DNA of 64,000 bases from Platerodrilus igneus (GCA_036346225.1 JARFIW010000885.1:62001-126000), one strand, 5' to 3'. Shown: positions 46,560 to 58,574, counted from the stretch's first letter. Notes: generated by a model from the sequence alone, not told the origin. Numbers and translations are program-made.

Positions 46560-48204
46560 TGTTACGCTCACTGTCAGCTAGCGTACTTAAAATACATCGT
46601 TTTGTATAGCTGGTGGTATAAAGTTCGATGTACATTAATAAATAAATAATTATTCGTCTTTATGCTATCTATTAAGGTGGAGATAAGAGGCGCTCAGATG
46701 TTATGTTAATGAAGTCGAGTTTATATAGACGATAAGCAGTTATAATAGAGCGAGTTAATTAAACAGATTAGCGTAGTTTTAGTAGTTGTTCGTTGTTTCT
46801 TAAATTAATGAATTGTAAATTGGATTGTTCTTGTCTAACCGCTGTAATTAATGAGTAGATATGAGTGCTGCTTTCATATAAATGCTGTTCCTTATGTGGA
46901 TATACGAGTTTATTAAACAGAAGAGTCGATAAGCGGTTGTAATAGCAAGCAGTTTGTTTTTGGTTCCTATATATAAATTGCGTTGAAAGTACTGTTGCCC
47001 GTGTTTTGCTTTTGAGAATAGTGAGAATTGCATGCGGTATAAATTTTCGAATTGTTTTTACGGAACATTGACTTTATTGATACGCGTGTTTTACTAATGA
47101 TGTTTTTTTTGGTTGTTTTTCTTGTGGAAATAAAGTGGTATAACTTGTTAAACTCGACGGCACGTGTTCTTACGGAACAATTGACGGACTTACGGAGTGT
47201 TTACATGTACTTTTTAATTGTGGGTTTTTTAGTGCATACTTTAGATTGTTTAAATACAGTTTTAAGCTTGGGTCTTGTTTCTGAAACTGATGATACAGTT
47301 GTAGCAGATAAAACACCCCGTGTTAACAGTAGCTTAATGCAAGAACTTGTCAGATGGCCTGCATTGCAGCGTGCCTTGAGGGTCCGTGACTCTGAATTCT
47401 AAATTTTTATTACAATTTTTGCGATTTGTGTTGCAAAATATTTTCGAAATTGTTTTCTCAGAAAATAGAATTAACAAGAAAGTTATCAATGCCACATGGT
47501 TCCATTCAGTATGATAATGTCTAGGGCTAACACCAGTGAAGTGTGGTGAAGTGCTTCGTTAGTGTAAAGTGTACTAAATTCTATCAACCCCATCACAATC
47601 AAGGGTGAAGTACTTCGTTACTGCAAGACTTTCTGTAAGTGAACTTTTACTACTTGTCTTATTGCTTTAAATATCTATCCGTTGCTTACCATATCTTTGT
47701 CGTTCTGCTATCTTTTACAAAAGACTTGCATGCTATTCTAAAACATAGAAAAAAAAAGACTCATACTACTGAATTACTAGTCAAATGTGCTTACCTATCT
47801 ACCTTTTGTTAAAAATTTTGTCTCGATTTATGTTAAATTGGTGTGTGAGGAAACGTTTCTGCTACTCCCCAATATTACCTCACTTTGTAATAAAATTTTT
47901 GTACTGCTTTTACCGGTGCTACATAATATAGATTATCCAACCGTTTTTTACATTCTTTTACATTCTTTTTTTTCAGGTTTACTTAACTATTTTTTTTCTT
48001 TCAGGTTTGCTTAACGATTTTTATTGCAGGTATTGTCCCTAATTTCTTACAGCCGCGTACATTCTATGTTAGTCTGCTTTCTACAACCCCCCCTAATCTC
48101 CGATTGAGCCCGGTCATTCCGTGATGTCTTTGTGTTACGCACGGCTACAAGAACAACGTAGCATAAAATTGGCGCCCAACGTGGCGCCGAAGAATAACGT
48201 AACA
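46560..48204 (-). mobile_element. Solo LTR, TGTTACG family copy 2
   Basis: Ends TGTTACG...CGTAACA, with duplication AAAT at 46556-46559 and 48205-48208. Unit C shows the uninterrupted site (TTTGGAAATTATGGCAT). It is inverted relative to 23753-25640. Near the right end it has TTGGCGCCCAACGTGG, which looks like a tRNA-Lys primer site. The boundaries place it inside the LTR, so that reading is rejected. A 116-residue frame at 47052-47402 has no known motif and is probably fortuitous. Confidence 0.88.
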
Positions 48205-48359
48205 AAATCATGGCATTAAAACATTAATCTTAAGAAATTATCGACTTCGGCTTTTTCAGGTTAAAACAACGATATAGTTCAAAACCAATTGTTATTAATA
48301 CAACGCAAATTAATCTGATATTCTTATTATACGACATTTATAATATTAAAATAGATAGA

Positions 48360-48368
48360 TATAAAAGG
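48360..48368 (+). promoter_or_regulatory. TATA box of unit B
   Basis: TATAAAAGG, 251 bp upstream of the ATG at 48611, at the same place as in units A and C. Confidence 0.68.
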
Positions 48369-48610
48369 ACAGAACTTTAATACAATTTATATTTATAAAT
48401 CACCCGAACGTTTTTGGATTATCACACACAAGCCAACCAAGTAACATTTTTTAGGCGAAATCAGCATGTTCCATTGAAAGAGAGTGTCTTGACCACCGCC
48501 TTTCACGTAAAAACGCAAAGGGTTGCTTTTAAACATAAAAGCAAAGGACATATGCATTAATGATTTATACTTAGTAAATACAGCTTAACAATTCTCTAAG
48601 AATACGACAC

Positions 48611-50419
48611 ATGATGCAGTCTCACACCAACAAACGTCTATTCGTATGTAATCTGTGCGTTTATACCTCATTACGAAAAGCTGATTTACAAAAGCATTTC
48701 CGGACGTATACTAACGAACGCCCTTTCGCATTCAATTCGTGTAATTATACTGCGCCACAAAAGATTAACTTGCAAGTACATTTGCGATCGCATACTAACG
48801 AGCGTCCATTCGCATGCAATTTGTGTGACTATACCGCGCCACAAAAAAGTAAAATACTACGACATTTGCGATGGCATACTAAAGAACGCCCATTCGCCTG
48901 TAATTTGTGTGCTTTTGCCACATCACAAAAGAGTAACTTACAAATACATTTGCGATCGCATACTAACGAGCGTCCATTCGCATGCAATTTGTGTGATTAT
49001 ACCGGATCACAAAAACGTAGTATACTTCGACATTTGAAATTGCATACTAAGGAACGTGCAATCGAATGCAATCTTTGTAGTTATACTACATCAGAAGAGA
49101 GAAACTTGACAGTACATTTGCGATCGCACACTAACGAGCGTCCATTTGCATGCAATTTGTGTGATTATACCGCATCACAAAAGTGTAGCATACGACATTT
49201 GCGGTCGCATACTAACGAACGCCCATTCGCATGTAATTTGTGTAATTATACCACGTCACAAAAGATTAACTTACAACTACATTTGCGATCGCATACTAAC
49301 GAGCGGCCATTCGCATGCAATTTGTGTGATTATACCTCGTCACAAAAAAGTAAAATACGACGACATTTGCGGTCGCATACTAACGAACGCCCATTTGCCT
49401 GTAATTTGTGTGTTTTTACCACATCACAAAAGAATAACTTACAAGCACATTTGCGATGGCATACTAAAGAACGCCCATTCGCCTGTAATTTGTGTGCTTT
49501 TGCCACATCACAAAAGAATAACTTACAAATACATTTGCGATCGCATACTAACGAGCGTCCATTCGCATGCAATTTGTGTGATTATACCGGATCACAAAAA
49601 CGTAGTATACTTCGACATTTGAAATTGCATACTAAGGAACGTGCAATGGAATGCAATCTTTGTAGTTATACCACACCAGAAAAGAGTAAATTGACAGTAC
49701 ATTTGCGATCGCATACTAACGAGCGTCCATTTGCATGCAATTTGTGTGATTATACCGCATCACAAAAGTGTAGCATACAACGACATTTACGGGTGCATAC
49801 TAACGAACGCCCATTTGCATGTAATTTGTGTAATTATACCACGTCACAAAAGATTAACTTACAACTACATTTGCGATCGCATACTAACGAGCGTCCATTT
49901 GCATGCAATTTGTGTGATTATACCGCATCACAAAAATGTAGCATTAAACGACATTTGCGGTCGCATACTAACGAACGCCCATTCGCATGTAATTTGTGTA
50001 ATTATACCACGTCACAAAAGATTAACTTACAACTACATTTGCGATCGCATACTAACGAGCGGCCATTCGCATGCAATTTGTGTGATTATACCTCGTCACA
50101 AAAAAGTAAAATACGACGACATTTGTGGTCGCATACTAACGAACGCCCATTTGCCTGTAATTTGTGTGTTTTTACCACATCACAAAAGTATAATTTACAA
50201 ATACATTTGCGATCGCATACTAACGAGCGTCCATTCGCATGCAGTTTGTGTGATTATACCGCAACTCAAAAAAGTAGTGTACAACAACATTTGAGATCGC
50301 ATACTAACGAACGTGCTAAAGAATGCAATTTTTGTAATTATACTACATCACAAAAAAGAAACTTACTCTTACATTTGCAATCACACACTAACGAGCGTCC
50401 ATTCGTATGCAATTTGTGA
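48611..50419 (+). CDS. Unit B: poly-C2H2 zinc-finger protein, 602 residues, 21 finger repeats
   Basis: A single open frame from ATGATGCAG. The protein starts in what would be the end of a finger (QSHTNKRLF) and has no KRAB, ZAD or BTB domain. Twenty-one 28-residue repeats follow with Cys-x2-Cys-x12-His-x3-His and TNERPFA linkers. Finger 1 ends in Tyr instead of His, finger 2 has Phe for its first Cys, and finger 7 lacks one helix residue. The rest are canonical in ligands, but the core Phe of classical fingers is replaced by Ala, Thr or Ser beside a Tyr or Phe. Fingers alternate between an 'S-I-x-R' type (CDYTASQKCSI) and an 'N-L-Q' type (CNYTTSQKINL). Fingers 4-10 recur as 11-19 with a two-finger expansion. 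The protein ends NERPFVCNL at a stop where the next finger begins. It is expected to be a nuclear DNA-binding factor; the target is unknown. An unseen upstream exon could supply an N-terminal domain. Confidence 0.92.
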   Translation: MMQSHTNKRLFVCNLCVYTSLRKADLQKHFRTYTNERPFAFNSCNYTAPQKINLQVHLRSHTNERPFACNLCDYTAPQKSKILRHLRWHTKERPFACNLCAFATSQKSNLQIHLRSHTNERPFACNLCDYTGSQKRSILRHLKLHTKERAIECNLCSYTTSEERNLTVHLRSHTNERPFACNLCDYTASQKCSIRHLRSHTNERPFACNLCNYTTSQKINLQLHLRSHTNERPFACNLCDYTSSQKSKIRRHLRSHTNERPFACNLCVFTTSQKNNLQAHLRWHTKERPFACNLCAFATSQKNNLQIHLRSHTNERPFACNLCDYTGSQKRSILRHLKLHTKERAMECNLCSYTTPEKSKLTVHLRSHTNERPFACNLCDYTASQKCSIQRHLRVHTNERPFACNLCNYTTSQKINLQLHLRSHTNERPFACNLCDYTASQKCSIKRHLRSHTNERPFACNLCNYTTSQKINLQLHLRSHTNERPFACNLCDYTSSQKSKIRRHLWSHTNERPFACNLCVFTTSQKYNLQIHLRSHTNERPFACSLCDYTATQKSSVQQHLRSHTNERAKECNFCNYTTSQKRNLLLHLQSHTNERPFVCNL

Positions 50420-51945
50420 TTATACTGCATCACAAAAAGGCAGATTACAACGTCATTTGAGATAGCATATTAACGAACGTGCTATTGAATGCAATTTTTG
50501 TAATTATACCTCATCACAAAAGATAAACTTACAAGTACATTTAGAATCGTATACTAACGAGCGTCCATTTGCATGCAATTTGTATGATTATACCGCGCCA
50601 CAAAAATGTACAATAAAACAACAATTGCGGTCGCATACTACCCAACGCCCATTCGGCTGTAATTTGTGTAATTATACCACATTACAAAAATGTAATTTAC
50701 AATTTCGTTTGTGATCGCATACTAACGAGCATTCATAGGTATGCAATTTGTGTGATTATACCTCGTCACAAAAAAGTAAAATACAACATTTGCGGTTGCA
50801 CACTAACGAACGCCCATTCGCCTGTGCAATTTGTGTGTTTTTACCACATCACAAAAGTATAACTTACAAATACATTTACGATCGCATACTAACGGACGTT
50901 CGTGCGCATGCTATTTGTGATTATACTGCATCTCAAAAAGGTAGCATACAACAACATTTGAGATCGCATACTAACGAACGTGCCATCGAATGCAATTTTT
51001 GTAATTATATCATATCACAAAAGAGAAACTTACAAGTACATTTGGGATCGTATACTAACGAACGTCCATTTGCAAGCAATTTGTGTGATTATTCCACATT
51101 ACAAGAAAGTAGTATACAAATACATTTTCAATTGCATACCAACAAACGCCCATTTACGTGCAACTTGTGTGATCATTCCGCATACAAAAAGTAAAATACA
51201 TATGAAATCACATACTAAACAACGTCCTTTCGCTTGCAATTTGTATGATTATACCGCATTACAAAAAATTAACTTACAAGAACATTTGGGATCGCACACT
51301 AACGAGCGTCCATTTGCATGCAATTTGTGTGATTATATCGCGTCACAAAAAAGTAAAATAGAACGACATTTGCGGTCGCATATTAACGAACGCCCATTCG
51401 CACGCACAATTTGTGTGGTTATTCTATATCACAAAAGGATAATTTATAAGTACATCTGCGATAGCATACTAACGAGCTCTAATTTCCATGCAATTTGTGC
51501 AACTATTCCACAAAATTTTCACAAAAAAATAGTTTGCAAGTATACTTGTGATCGCACATTAACGAGCACCCATTGGCTTGCAATTTGTGTGATGATGCTG
51601 AATTACAAGAAAGTAGATTAGACCTACATTTGAGGTCGCAATCCAACGAATGTACTTACGCATACTACTCGTGCAATTATACCACATCACAAAAAAGATA
51701 ACTTACAAGTGCAATTGCAATAGCTTACTAACGGGCGTCCATTCCCATGCAATTTGTGTCATTATTCCACATTACAAAAAGTAGTTTGCCAGTACCTTTG
51801 TGATCAGAGTTCATTTGCATGCAATTTGTTTGACTATACCGCACTACAAAAAAAAACTAATTTACAAGTGCATTTGCGAACACATACTTACATTCGCATT
51901 TCCACCGGTGGAAAAAGCTACAATAATTACGAAAAAGATTAATTT
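50420..51945 (+). pseudogene. Unit B: decayed finger tail
   Basis: After the stop at 50417-50419 the 84-bp repeats continue for about 1.5 kb. They have stops, shifts and lost ligands, with open pieces at 50748-51194 and 51199-51396. Examples are CNFCNYIISQKRNLQVHL and CNLCDYIASQKSKIERHL. The contrast with the clean array before the stop suggests relaxed selection. Confidence 0.87.
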
Positions 51946-53379
51946 ATTTACGCCGAAAAGTACAGGTTTATAAAACCATCATTAACGACCACGCTGTAAG
52001 GCGTGCGCAAAATTTTCACAAAGAATAACGGGAACAATCAAAAATACAACAAATGGTTTCGTTGTGGATATCGAAAAGAAAGTGAATATTAATTTCATTT
52101 AACTAATAACCAGAGCTCAAAGTAATATTGTTGTTATCAAACGTGATTAAGAAACTTGAAAGAAGGTTTTATCGAATAGTTAAATACTACACTTCTATGA
52201 GTTTCGAATTGGAAACGAATAGAGAAAGTAATTACACGTTATCGCAATGTATAGCAAGTTTACGGATACCTAAAACAGGGTATTGGCTATATTTAATTTA
52301 TAGAATAAACTTTCTATTTTAAAACAAATAGAGCTGAAATTGGAAATTACTAGAACCGTATTTTATTGTAGGAAAGTCTAATATATCGGGTGTTGTTGGA
52401 GGATTTGGGCAGAATCTAAATAAATGAATAATGGAGCAAAAGGGTGTAGATTTTAATTTAGTCGTAAAATGAACGTAACACTGCATAGTCGTGTAGATCT
52501 AATTACAGTTTATTTACCAATTTCGTCTGAATTCTGTATATTGTCACTAGTATCGAGGAAATAACTGCTTAAAATGTTCAATAAACTGGCATGTTTTTGT
52601 CCAATCAGTTGCATATCTTCTTAGTACTTCAATCAACGGTTAAACGCTTATTAAAAGTAAAGATTATTTTGTACCGTAATGTAAACTGAGATTAAATCCA
52701 TCTAAGCCTAGGTTAAATTACACTGCCAATTTTCGGAGTTTAATAATTTAAGCCTAGTTTCATATTTAAAACCTTACTTTTTGTTTACCTTAAATCACAA
52801 TTAATAAATTGAAATGATCTTCTTCAGAAGGGATTTTCTGTACTTCTTTTTTTATTTTTAAAAACCTTTTAAACGTTCAGCTTTTTTGTAAATATCACTT
52901 GGTGCAAATGCATTAACATTTTTTGCGATTTTTAACCATACTACAACTTTTTATCTTGAGGTAACCTAATCGGATTTTTTATTTTCCAGAATGTTTTTGT
53001 ACTTGGTGCGAATAGAGATATTTAAAAATTTCTGTTTCTGTTCTGGATCAATTGTTACTAATCTCTTCTACGTCACTTCTATTGCTCCGTATATAAATAA
53101 AATATTAATATATAAAAATCTAATTGAACCTTAAAATCGTACTTGATAATATAAATGAAGATGTCTTGTACCCAGGTGACTTCTACAACGTTTTTAAAAT
53201 GTTTCTGGTGTGTATTAAACTTCGGTTGGTTAACAGAGGATGATCCGGCGATAAATCTAGTACCTTTCAAATCAACCAAAACCAAATGGTAGTGTAAAAT
53301 AAAACCTAGATCAGTTAAACGTCGTTTAAAATAAAAACTGTGCAAACGGCCTTAAAGGATTTAAAACTTTAAAGCAGTT
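51946..53379. other. AT-rich spacer
   Basis: No supportable gene. Minus-strand and plus-strand short frames (for example 53079-53345) show no known motif. Confidence 0.5.
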
Positions 53380-53755
53380 CATTAATTTTATTGAAATTGC
53401 AATCAAACTTAGCCTGATGCGTTAGTGACGACTGGAAACTTTGCGACATTGTTGGCAGCCACAATCTGATGCGGTACAAGACATTTCGTTTCTAAAACTG
53501 GTTATATTTCTAAAAGAAAACGTAAAATCTCACCCACAGATCAATTTTTCTTTTAAGAAATATAATTGTAGGTATATATGCGTTTATGTCATACATTACG
53601 TACTACTTACATTTTTTTATCATCATTGTTATTTTATTGACAACTTTCGATTATACCAAATAATATTAAATATAAGAAAGTTACAAAACTTGTTCATAAA
53701 TTAATAAACCCTCGATTCTATAGAGAATAATATTTGTTTAATAATAGATTACTTG
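53380..53755 (+). repeat. Segmental duplicate, spacer block 2'
   Basis: Partner of 42768-43150. It is followed directly by the pogo insertion. Together with the sequence after the insertion it marks the 5' edge of unit C. Confidence 0.88.
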
Positions 53756-53899
53756 CATCCTATGTACCGTAATGTGGGGCGAATTCAAATGGGTTGGGTA
53801 AATTCGAACACGCCACGCCGCTCTTATTCTGCATTTATCTCAAACGAACTTGTAACGACGAGTTTAGCCTACCACCTGTGGATTGTGGTTATAGAATAC

Positions 53900-54988
53900 A
53901 GTCTTACAATTTAAAACGGCGATAATTCTTACAATTAAAAAGTGAATCCTTACAGTTTAAAAAAGTCGATAATTACAGTTAAAAAGTCGATAAATACATC
54001 GAGCAAGCGCAATGAAAAAGCCACTTCACGGGCTGTTAGTAACGCTAACCTTATTACAGATTTGCGCGCCCAACTGCCAATGACGTCACCAATGCACAAT
54101 TTATATTGCGCAATAATCGAAAATTTACATAAATTTAAAATAATACATAATACAGCGAACAAATTAGAAAATGGACTACTTACATCAGAAATCCGAACGT
54201 CCTGCGGGGTTGAGCTAAAGTAGGCCTCCATTAAAGTCCATCAGGGCTCCGTCGCGGAGGGATTAAAGATGGTACGCCCGACGCTCTTCCAAAGCGTTCG
54301 GACCAGCTCCGGCAATCATGGGGCTCTTTCATCCAGGGTCGTGCAGTACGGTTCGCCTACGGCTCAAATTGTCACCTACCTATGCAGGGAATGACGGGAA
54401 CATGGTAAGGGCGACAAACAAAGATAAGCAAGCAAGGAAATCTACATAGGTAAAGATAAGGCACGATACGATTCCTGACACGACCACACTCCTTGAAGAT
54501 CAAAGGCAAAAAGCCACGTTCCAGCGTCTAGCGGAAACCTCTCACCACTTTTTGTCTTTTCCGCGTCGGCGCGAAGTATTCGTCCAACCCACTATTGACG
54601 TGACGGAAATACGCGCACCGCGTCTTTTGAAATTATGCCGCGAATCTTCCGCACATCAAAATTATCCTAAGACATGTTTAAGGGCCAATTTGATTGACAC
54701 GTAACAACAGTCAGATGAGCACATTGGTGGTAATTGCACGCATATTCGCTGTTAGGTAAACATTTCGTAAATTTTATACTCATATACTGTATTTTACCCA
54801 TTTATGTAAGCGCTGAAAAGTAACTGTTGTATCTTCAGTCTATCAAAGTAAGTTTTCTTGAAAACTTGTAATAATAGTCTTTTACATATCTTTAAGATGT
54901 ATGGTAAATTTTACTAAAATATAATAATAAATCTAATTGTGAGAGGCACTTATACAAAATACTCGTTTACAGCGAGGTGAGTTCGAAC
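53900..54988. other. pogo 5' non-coding region
   Basis: No gene seen. A more GC-rich block at 54210-54660 (for example CCGTCGCGGAGGGATTAAAG) differs from its surroundings and may be a further small insertion. I could not find its borders. Confidence 0.45.
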
Positions 54989-56628
54989 ATGGTTAGAACG
55001 TATAAAAAGCGACTTGGGGCAACGCACTATGGTAATTTTTCTACATCATCGTTAGGAAAGGCGTTGAAAGCGCTGAAAAATAAAAAGTTGACGTACAGGC
55101 GTGCTTCAGAAGTGTTCAACATTCCTATAGCAACCCTCTTCAGTAAAATAAAGAAAAATCATCCCCTACCTGCTGGAGGACCTACAGCATTAAACGGAGA
55201 TGAGGAACTTAGTCTTTCAAAGAGAATTCAAAAAGTTGCAGAGTGGCAACATCCCCTTACTAAGTTTGATATCCGGTTGTTGGTCAGCAGTTCTTGGATG
55301 CTGAAGGAAAAACAGTCAAATGCTTCAAAAATAACATGCCCGGCATAGACTGGTTCTACAATTTTTCGAAAAAGCACCCAGTATTAACAGAACGTATATG
55401 TCAGAATATCAAGCGCTGTCGAGTTGATCTAAGCCTTGACATAATAAATGATTGTTTTGATAATTTGTCAGTTTCCTTGAAAAATGTGCCACCGTGTAAT
55501 ATTGTTAACTACGACGAAACGAATCTGTGTGACAACCGCGGTAAAGCCAAAGTAGTTTGCAAAAGAGGCACGAAATATATTAGCAGAATACTGAATTTTT
55601 GCAAATCGAGTACATCGATAATGATTGCCGTTATAGGAGCAGGAAAAGTGATTCCACCATATATTGTTTATAGAGCACAACATCTTTACCCTACATGGAT
55701 GGAAAATGGTACCGATGATGCAGTTTATAATCGTACAAGGAGTGGGTGATTTGAAGGAACTGTAGACGAAGATTGGTTTGTGAAAGTAGCGCTGCCGTAC
55801 TTTCGAAGTTGCAAGAATAAAAAAATTTTAATAGGGTACAATTTGTCCAGACATCTTTCAATACGAGTTATACAGCTATGTGAAAAATACGATATCGATT
55901 TTATCCTTCTACCACCAAACTCAACACATCTATTACAACCGTCGGATATTAGTTTTTCGCGCCCTTTAATAAAATATGGAGAACAATATTAGCTGAATAA
56001 AAACAAAATAATGGAGCATCCTACCAAAATCATAATTTGCCACTGTACTAAAGAGGTCTTAATGCTACTAAAAATATTCTTTTTGGTTTCAGAACTTGCG
56101 GAATAATTCCCTACAACAGGAATAGCGTTTTAAAAAAGCCTCCAAAACTTACCGATAAACTAGAGAAGGAAGCAAAACTTAATAAAATTAATCGATGTTG
56201 AACCACGACGTTCGTCAGCTTTATAAAAAAATCAAAGGCACTTGAAAATCAGCAGATCAAGAAACGAGACAAAAGAGTTAACGCTATACCAGAAAAAGGA
56301 ATCACCGCACGTTATTTGAATCTACCGACAACCTCAAGAGAACAAAGTGCCTCTTGAGTCTGACATGGAGAACGAGGATGACATCACAGAATAATTCGAA
56401 CGACAACCATGACCCAAACAGTAGCTTCGAAAGTGTAAATGACAGTTTGAGTGCTAATGACTTTGTTTTAGTGAGTTTTAAATGCTCAAATAAAAAAGAA
56501 ATGTTTTTTATTGGCAAAATCGCCGAGGTGTTCGAGGCTCAGCCTGACCTCTTCTTGATTAACTTTTTGATAATTTTTGATTATTTTTATTATCCAGACG
56601 TGAAAGACGAGTCCCTAATCAATCACGG
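54989..56628 (+). pseudogene. pogo/Tigger transposase
   Basis: The ATG at 54989 opens MVRTYKKRLGATHYGN and an HTH-psq domain (KALKNKKLTYRRASEVFNIP..TLFSKIK split over residues 25-55). A one-base shift near 55285 moves to DAEGKTVKCFKNNMPGIDWF and the DDE_1 core. The first D is in NYDETNL. The second, normally in IGDN, is Y here (LIGYNLSRHLS). The third is in QPSDISFSRPL. A stop lies at 55747. Further pieces hold LNATKNILFGFRTCGIIPYN and the C-terminal part FVLVSFKCSNKKEMF and PDVKDESLI, where the Harbinger element interrupts. The last codons are at 60164-60255. The lost Asp and several stops make it inactive. Confidence 0.9.
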
Positions 56629-56874
56629 GGGCAATTTCCACCGTTTTACTCTTAAGTGGTGCTTAACTAAGTTATTCTTAACTTTAAGTATGGCTTAATT
56701 TTGTAATACGTTCCACAGTCGTTGTTCGATCGATTCTTTGTAAAGTACTACTTAGTGAATAGTACATGTGGCAACGCCGACAAATATTAAGAATTTGCGG
56801 TTTTATTTATCTATCCAAACCGATTCTAACCTCAATTAGTCAATTTATCACAGTCAATAATTTTTATATTACAA

Positions 56875-58500
56875 TGGAACCTGCCAAAAAAAGAGTAAGA
56901 TCAACGAATTTTAGCCAAAATGAGAGAGAGTTACTTTGCAACATAGTATTTAAATTCTTCTTAATCTTCTTTGGGTATTAAACCACTCATAGTTTTTAAA
57001 ATTATCTTTATTAACGTTTCGATCCATAACCTAGGATCGTTTTCAAAATAATAAAAACTTCAAGTTTGACATTTATGACACAAATTGAAGGTGACTTTGA
57101 TTTATTGATGTTTGAAATATTTGGTTTGAGTACAGTAAGCAAAAATTTTTAAAATTTAAATGAATAATTGCCTTCAATTTGTGTTACGGCCTGGGACCGA
57201 CTTTTTAGGTAGCCAATACGCTTAACGTGAAATCAGCTGATTAATTTTATTGTAAAATTCAATAACTTGGGAATTAGAAAACATTTTTTAACATGTTTCT
57301 ATTTATACAATTTAGAGGATGGTTATTAAAGAAGTGTGCAATTGCATTATTAAAAGGCTTAAGTAGTCGTTTTTTATATTTATTTTGAAGGGGAAATCAT
57401 TATGATTTAGGCTACCTCTTTGGTAGATTTTAACATTGTTCTGAGGTGACCTTATGGCGGGTTTACACTTGTCAGACACCAATGTTGTTCTATGAAGGTT
57501 GTATATGGATCTGAGGCGACCCTACACTTGTCAGATACCAATACTGTTTAACGGAGATTGTATATAGTATTTAAATATAAACACATCGTGGAAAATAAAA
57601 AAACCGACAATGTTACTTCGGAAGAAAAATTGAAAACATGGAAAATAATCGCACAGGAATTTAACGCCAGTTCTCCCAGTTTATGTCTTAGAACTGCAGA
57701 GTGTCTGAAAAAGTTTTACAGCAATAAAAAAAAAGAAATTCGAAAGCAAGTTGCGGATGAAAAAAAGGAAATTACTTTAACTGGTGGTGGTGTTCCTTTA
57801 TTAAATTCTGTGGACTCCAGCAAAGATTTAATGTTGTCTATTATGAATGACAAAACAACATATGGATTGACCAACAGGTTTGATGGAGATGCTTAGAATA
57901 TTGCGTTTCCTTCGGGGACAGATAGTAACATTGTTTTTGAAGTAAATATTGACGAAGAATTAGACGAGCTTCCTCAAGGTGTAAGTAACATTGTTTCCTA
58001 AAATTATTAAATATTATGTTATGTGTCTATTATTCTTACAGGATACAATACATGGAGCATCCGACATTATACCAGAACAGGTACAAGTTGCTAATTGGAA
58101 AAAGTATAAGCCCGTTAATTTATCGATGCCAACAACATCTGTTTTGAAAAGAGGTTCTACTAATTTGAGTAAATATTTCTTTATACATTTTATATGTATT
58201 ATTTTACTGCAGAGTACTGAGTTTTCAAAGAAAAGCCAAACAGTGAATGGAAGTCGCAGACGCCCAACGACTTATAGTAAATCATTGACTTCCTCAGCAA
58301 TTGCTGAAAAGTATGATATTTTAATTGATAAGCGAATAACTATTGCCACTTTACAAGCAGAAAAACTCCAAACTGAACTTGACAACCAAAATGAAGAACA
58401 TAAATTAAAAATGGATTTATTAAAAACTAAGATTGACCTAAAAAAGAAACAACTGCAAGAGTATCTGAATGAAGAAAATGTTTTAAACAGTAGTAAATAG
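56875..58500 (+). pseudogene. Harbinger Myb/SANT-like protein, interrupted in the first exon
   Basis: The ATG at 56875 opens MEPAKKRVRSTNFSQNEREL, the start of a Myb/SANT-like domain. At 56955 the gene is interrupted by a 608-bp insertion and resumes at 57564-57896 with TSEEKLKTWKIIAQEFNA and LKKFYSNKKKEIRKQ. A stop lies at about 57894. Two likely introns have canonical ends (57981-58041 and 58169-58212). The last exon encodes SSAIAEKYDILIDKR and a Lys/Gln/Leu-rich coiled coil ending at the stop at 58498. In this family the protein helps the transposase enter the nucleus and bind the element ends. Confidence 0.78.
56956..57563. mobile_element. 608-bp insertion in the Harbinger Myb gene, possibly Penelope-like
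   Basis: Flanked by an exact 13-bp direct repeat, ATAGTATTTAAAT (56943-56955 and 57564-57576). It contains a hairpin read on the minus strand as GATCC...GGATCGAAACGTTAA. That resembles the ribozyme-derived motif often found with Penelope-like elements, but the CTGATGA core is not intact. A shorter internal duplication (ACACTTGTCAGA.ACCAAT) occurs at about 57470 and 57530. Confidence 0.6.
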
Positions 58501-58574
58501 TTTGATTAACTTTACATAACCCTACATTATATTGCTTACAACTGGAAATAAAATTATTTTAATCTTAATGTATT

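Larger units (their letters stand above)
45700..48610 (+). promoter_or_regulatory. Unit B upstream region and leader (with two LTR insertions)
   Basis: Colinear with 60752-61978 of unit C, apart from the 1.6-kb LTR at 46560-48204 found only here. Shared blocks include CCTAACAATTAAAAAA, CATACTAATATTACTCATCT and GGACATTATCGCTTTGCGCA. After the LTR come the TATA box and the leader with CACCGCCTTTCACGTAAAAA. The LTR lies about 160 bp upstream of the TATA box, so it may affect expression of B. Confidence 0.82.

Noticed and set aside
47052..47402. 116-residue ORF within the solo LTR
   Set aside because: No known motif, located inside an LTR, and the other copy of the LTR does not keep it open.
48165..48190. 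tRNA-Lys primer-binding site TTGGCGCCCAACGTGG after an LTR
   Set aside because: The target duplication and the uninterrupted site in unit C place the LTR end about 15-20 bases further on, so the word lies inside the LTR.
49330..49572. Antisense ORF in array B (VCDRKC repeats)
   Set aside because: Antisense of the finger repeat; a periodicity artefact.
48825..50294. Long alternative-frame ORFs on the plus strand within the finger arrays (HAICVIIPHHK repeats)
   Set aside because: They are shadows of the finger frame. A repeat of 84 bp, a multiple of three, keeps other frames open as well. They lack a domain and have less complete repeats.
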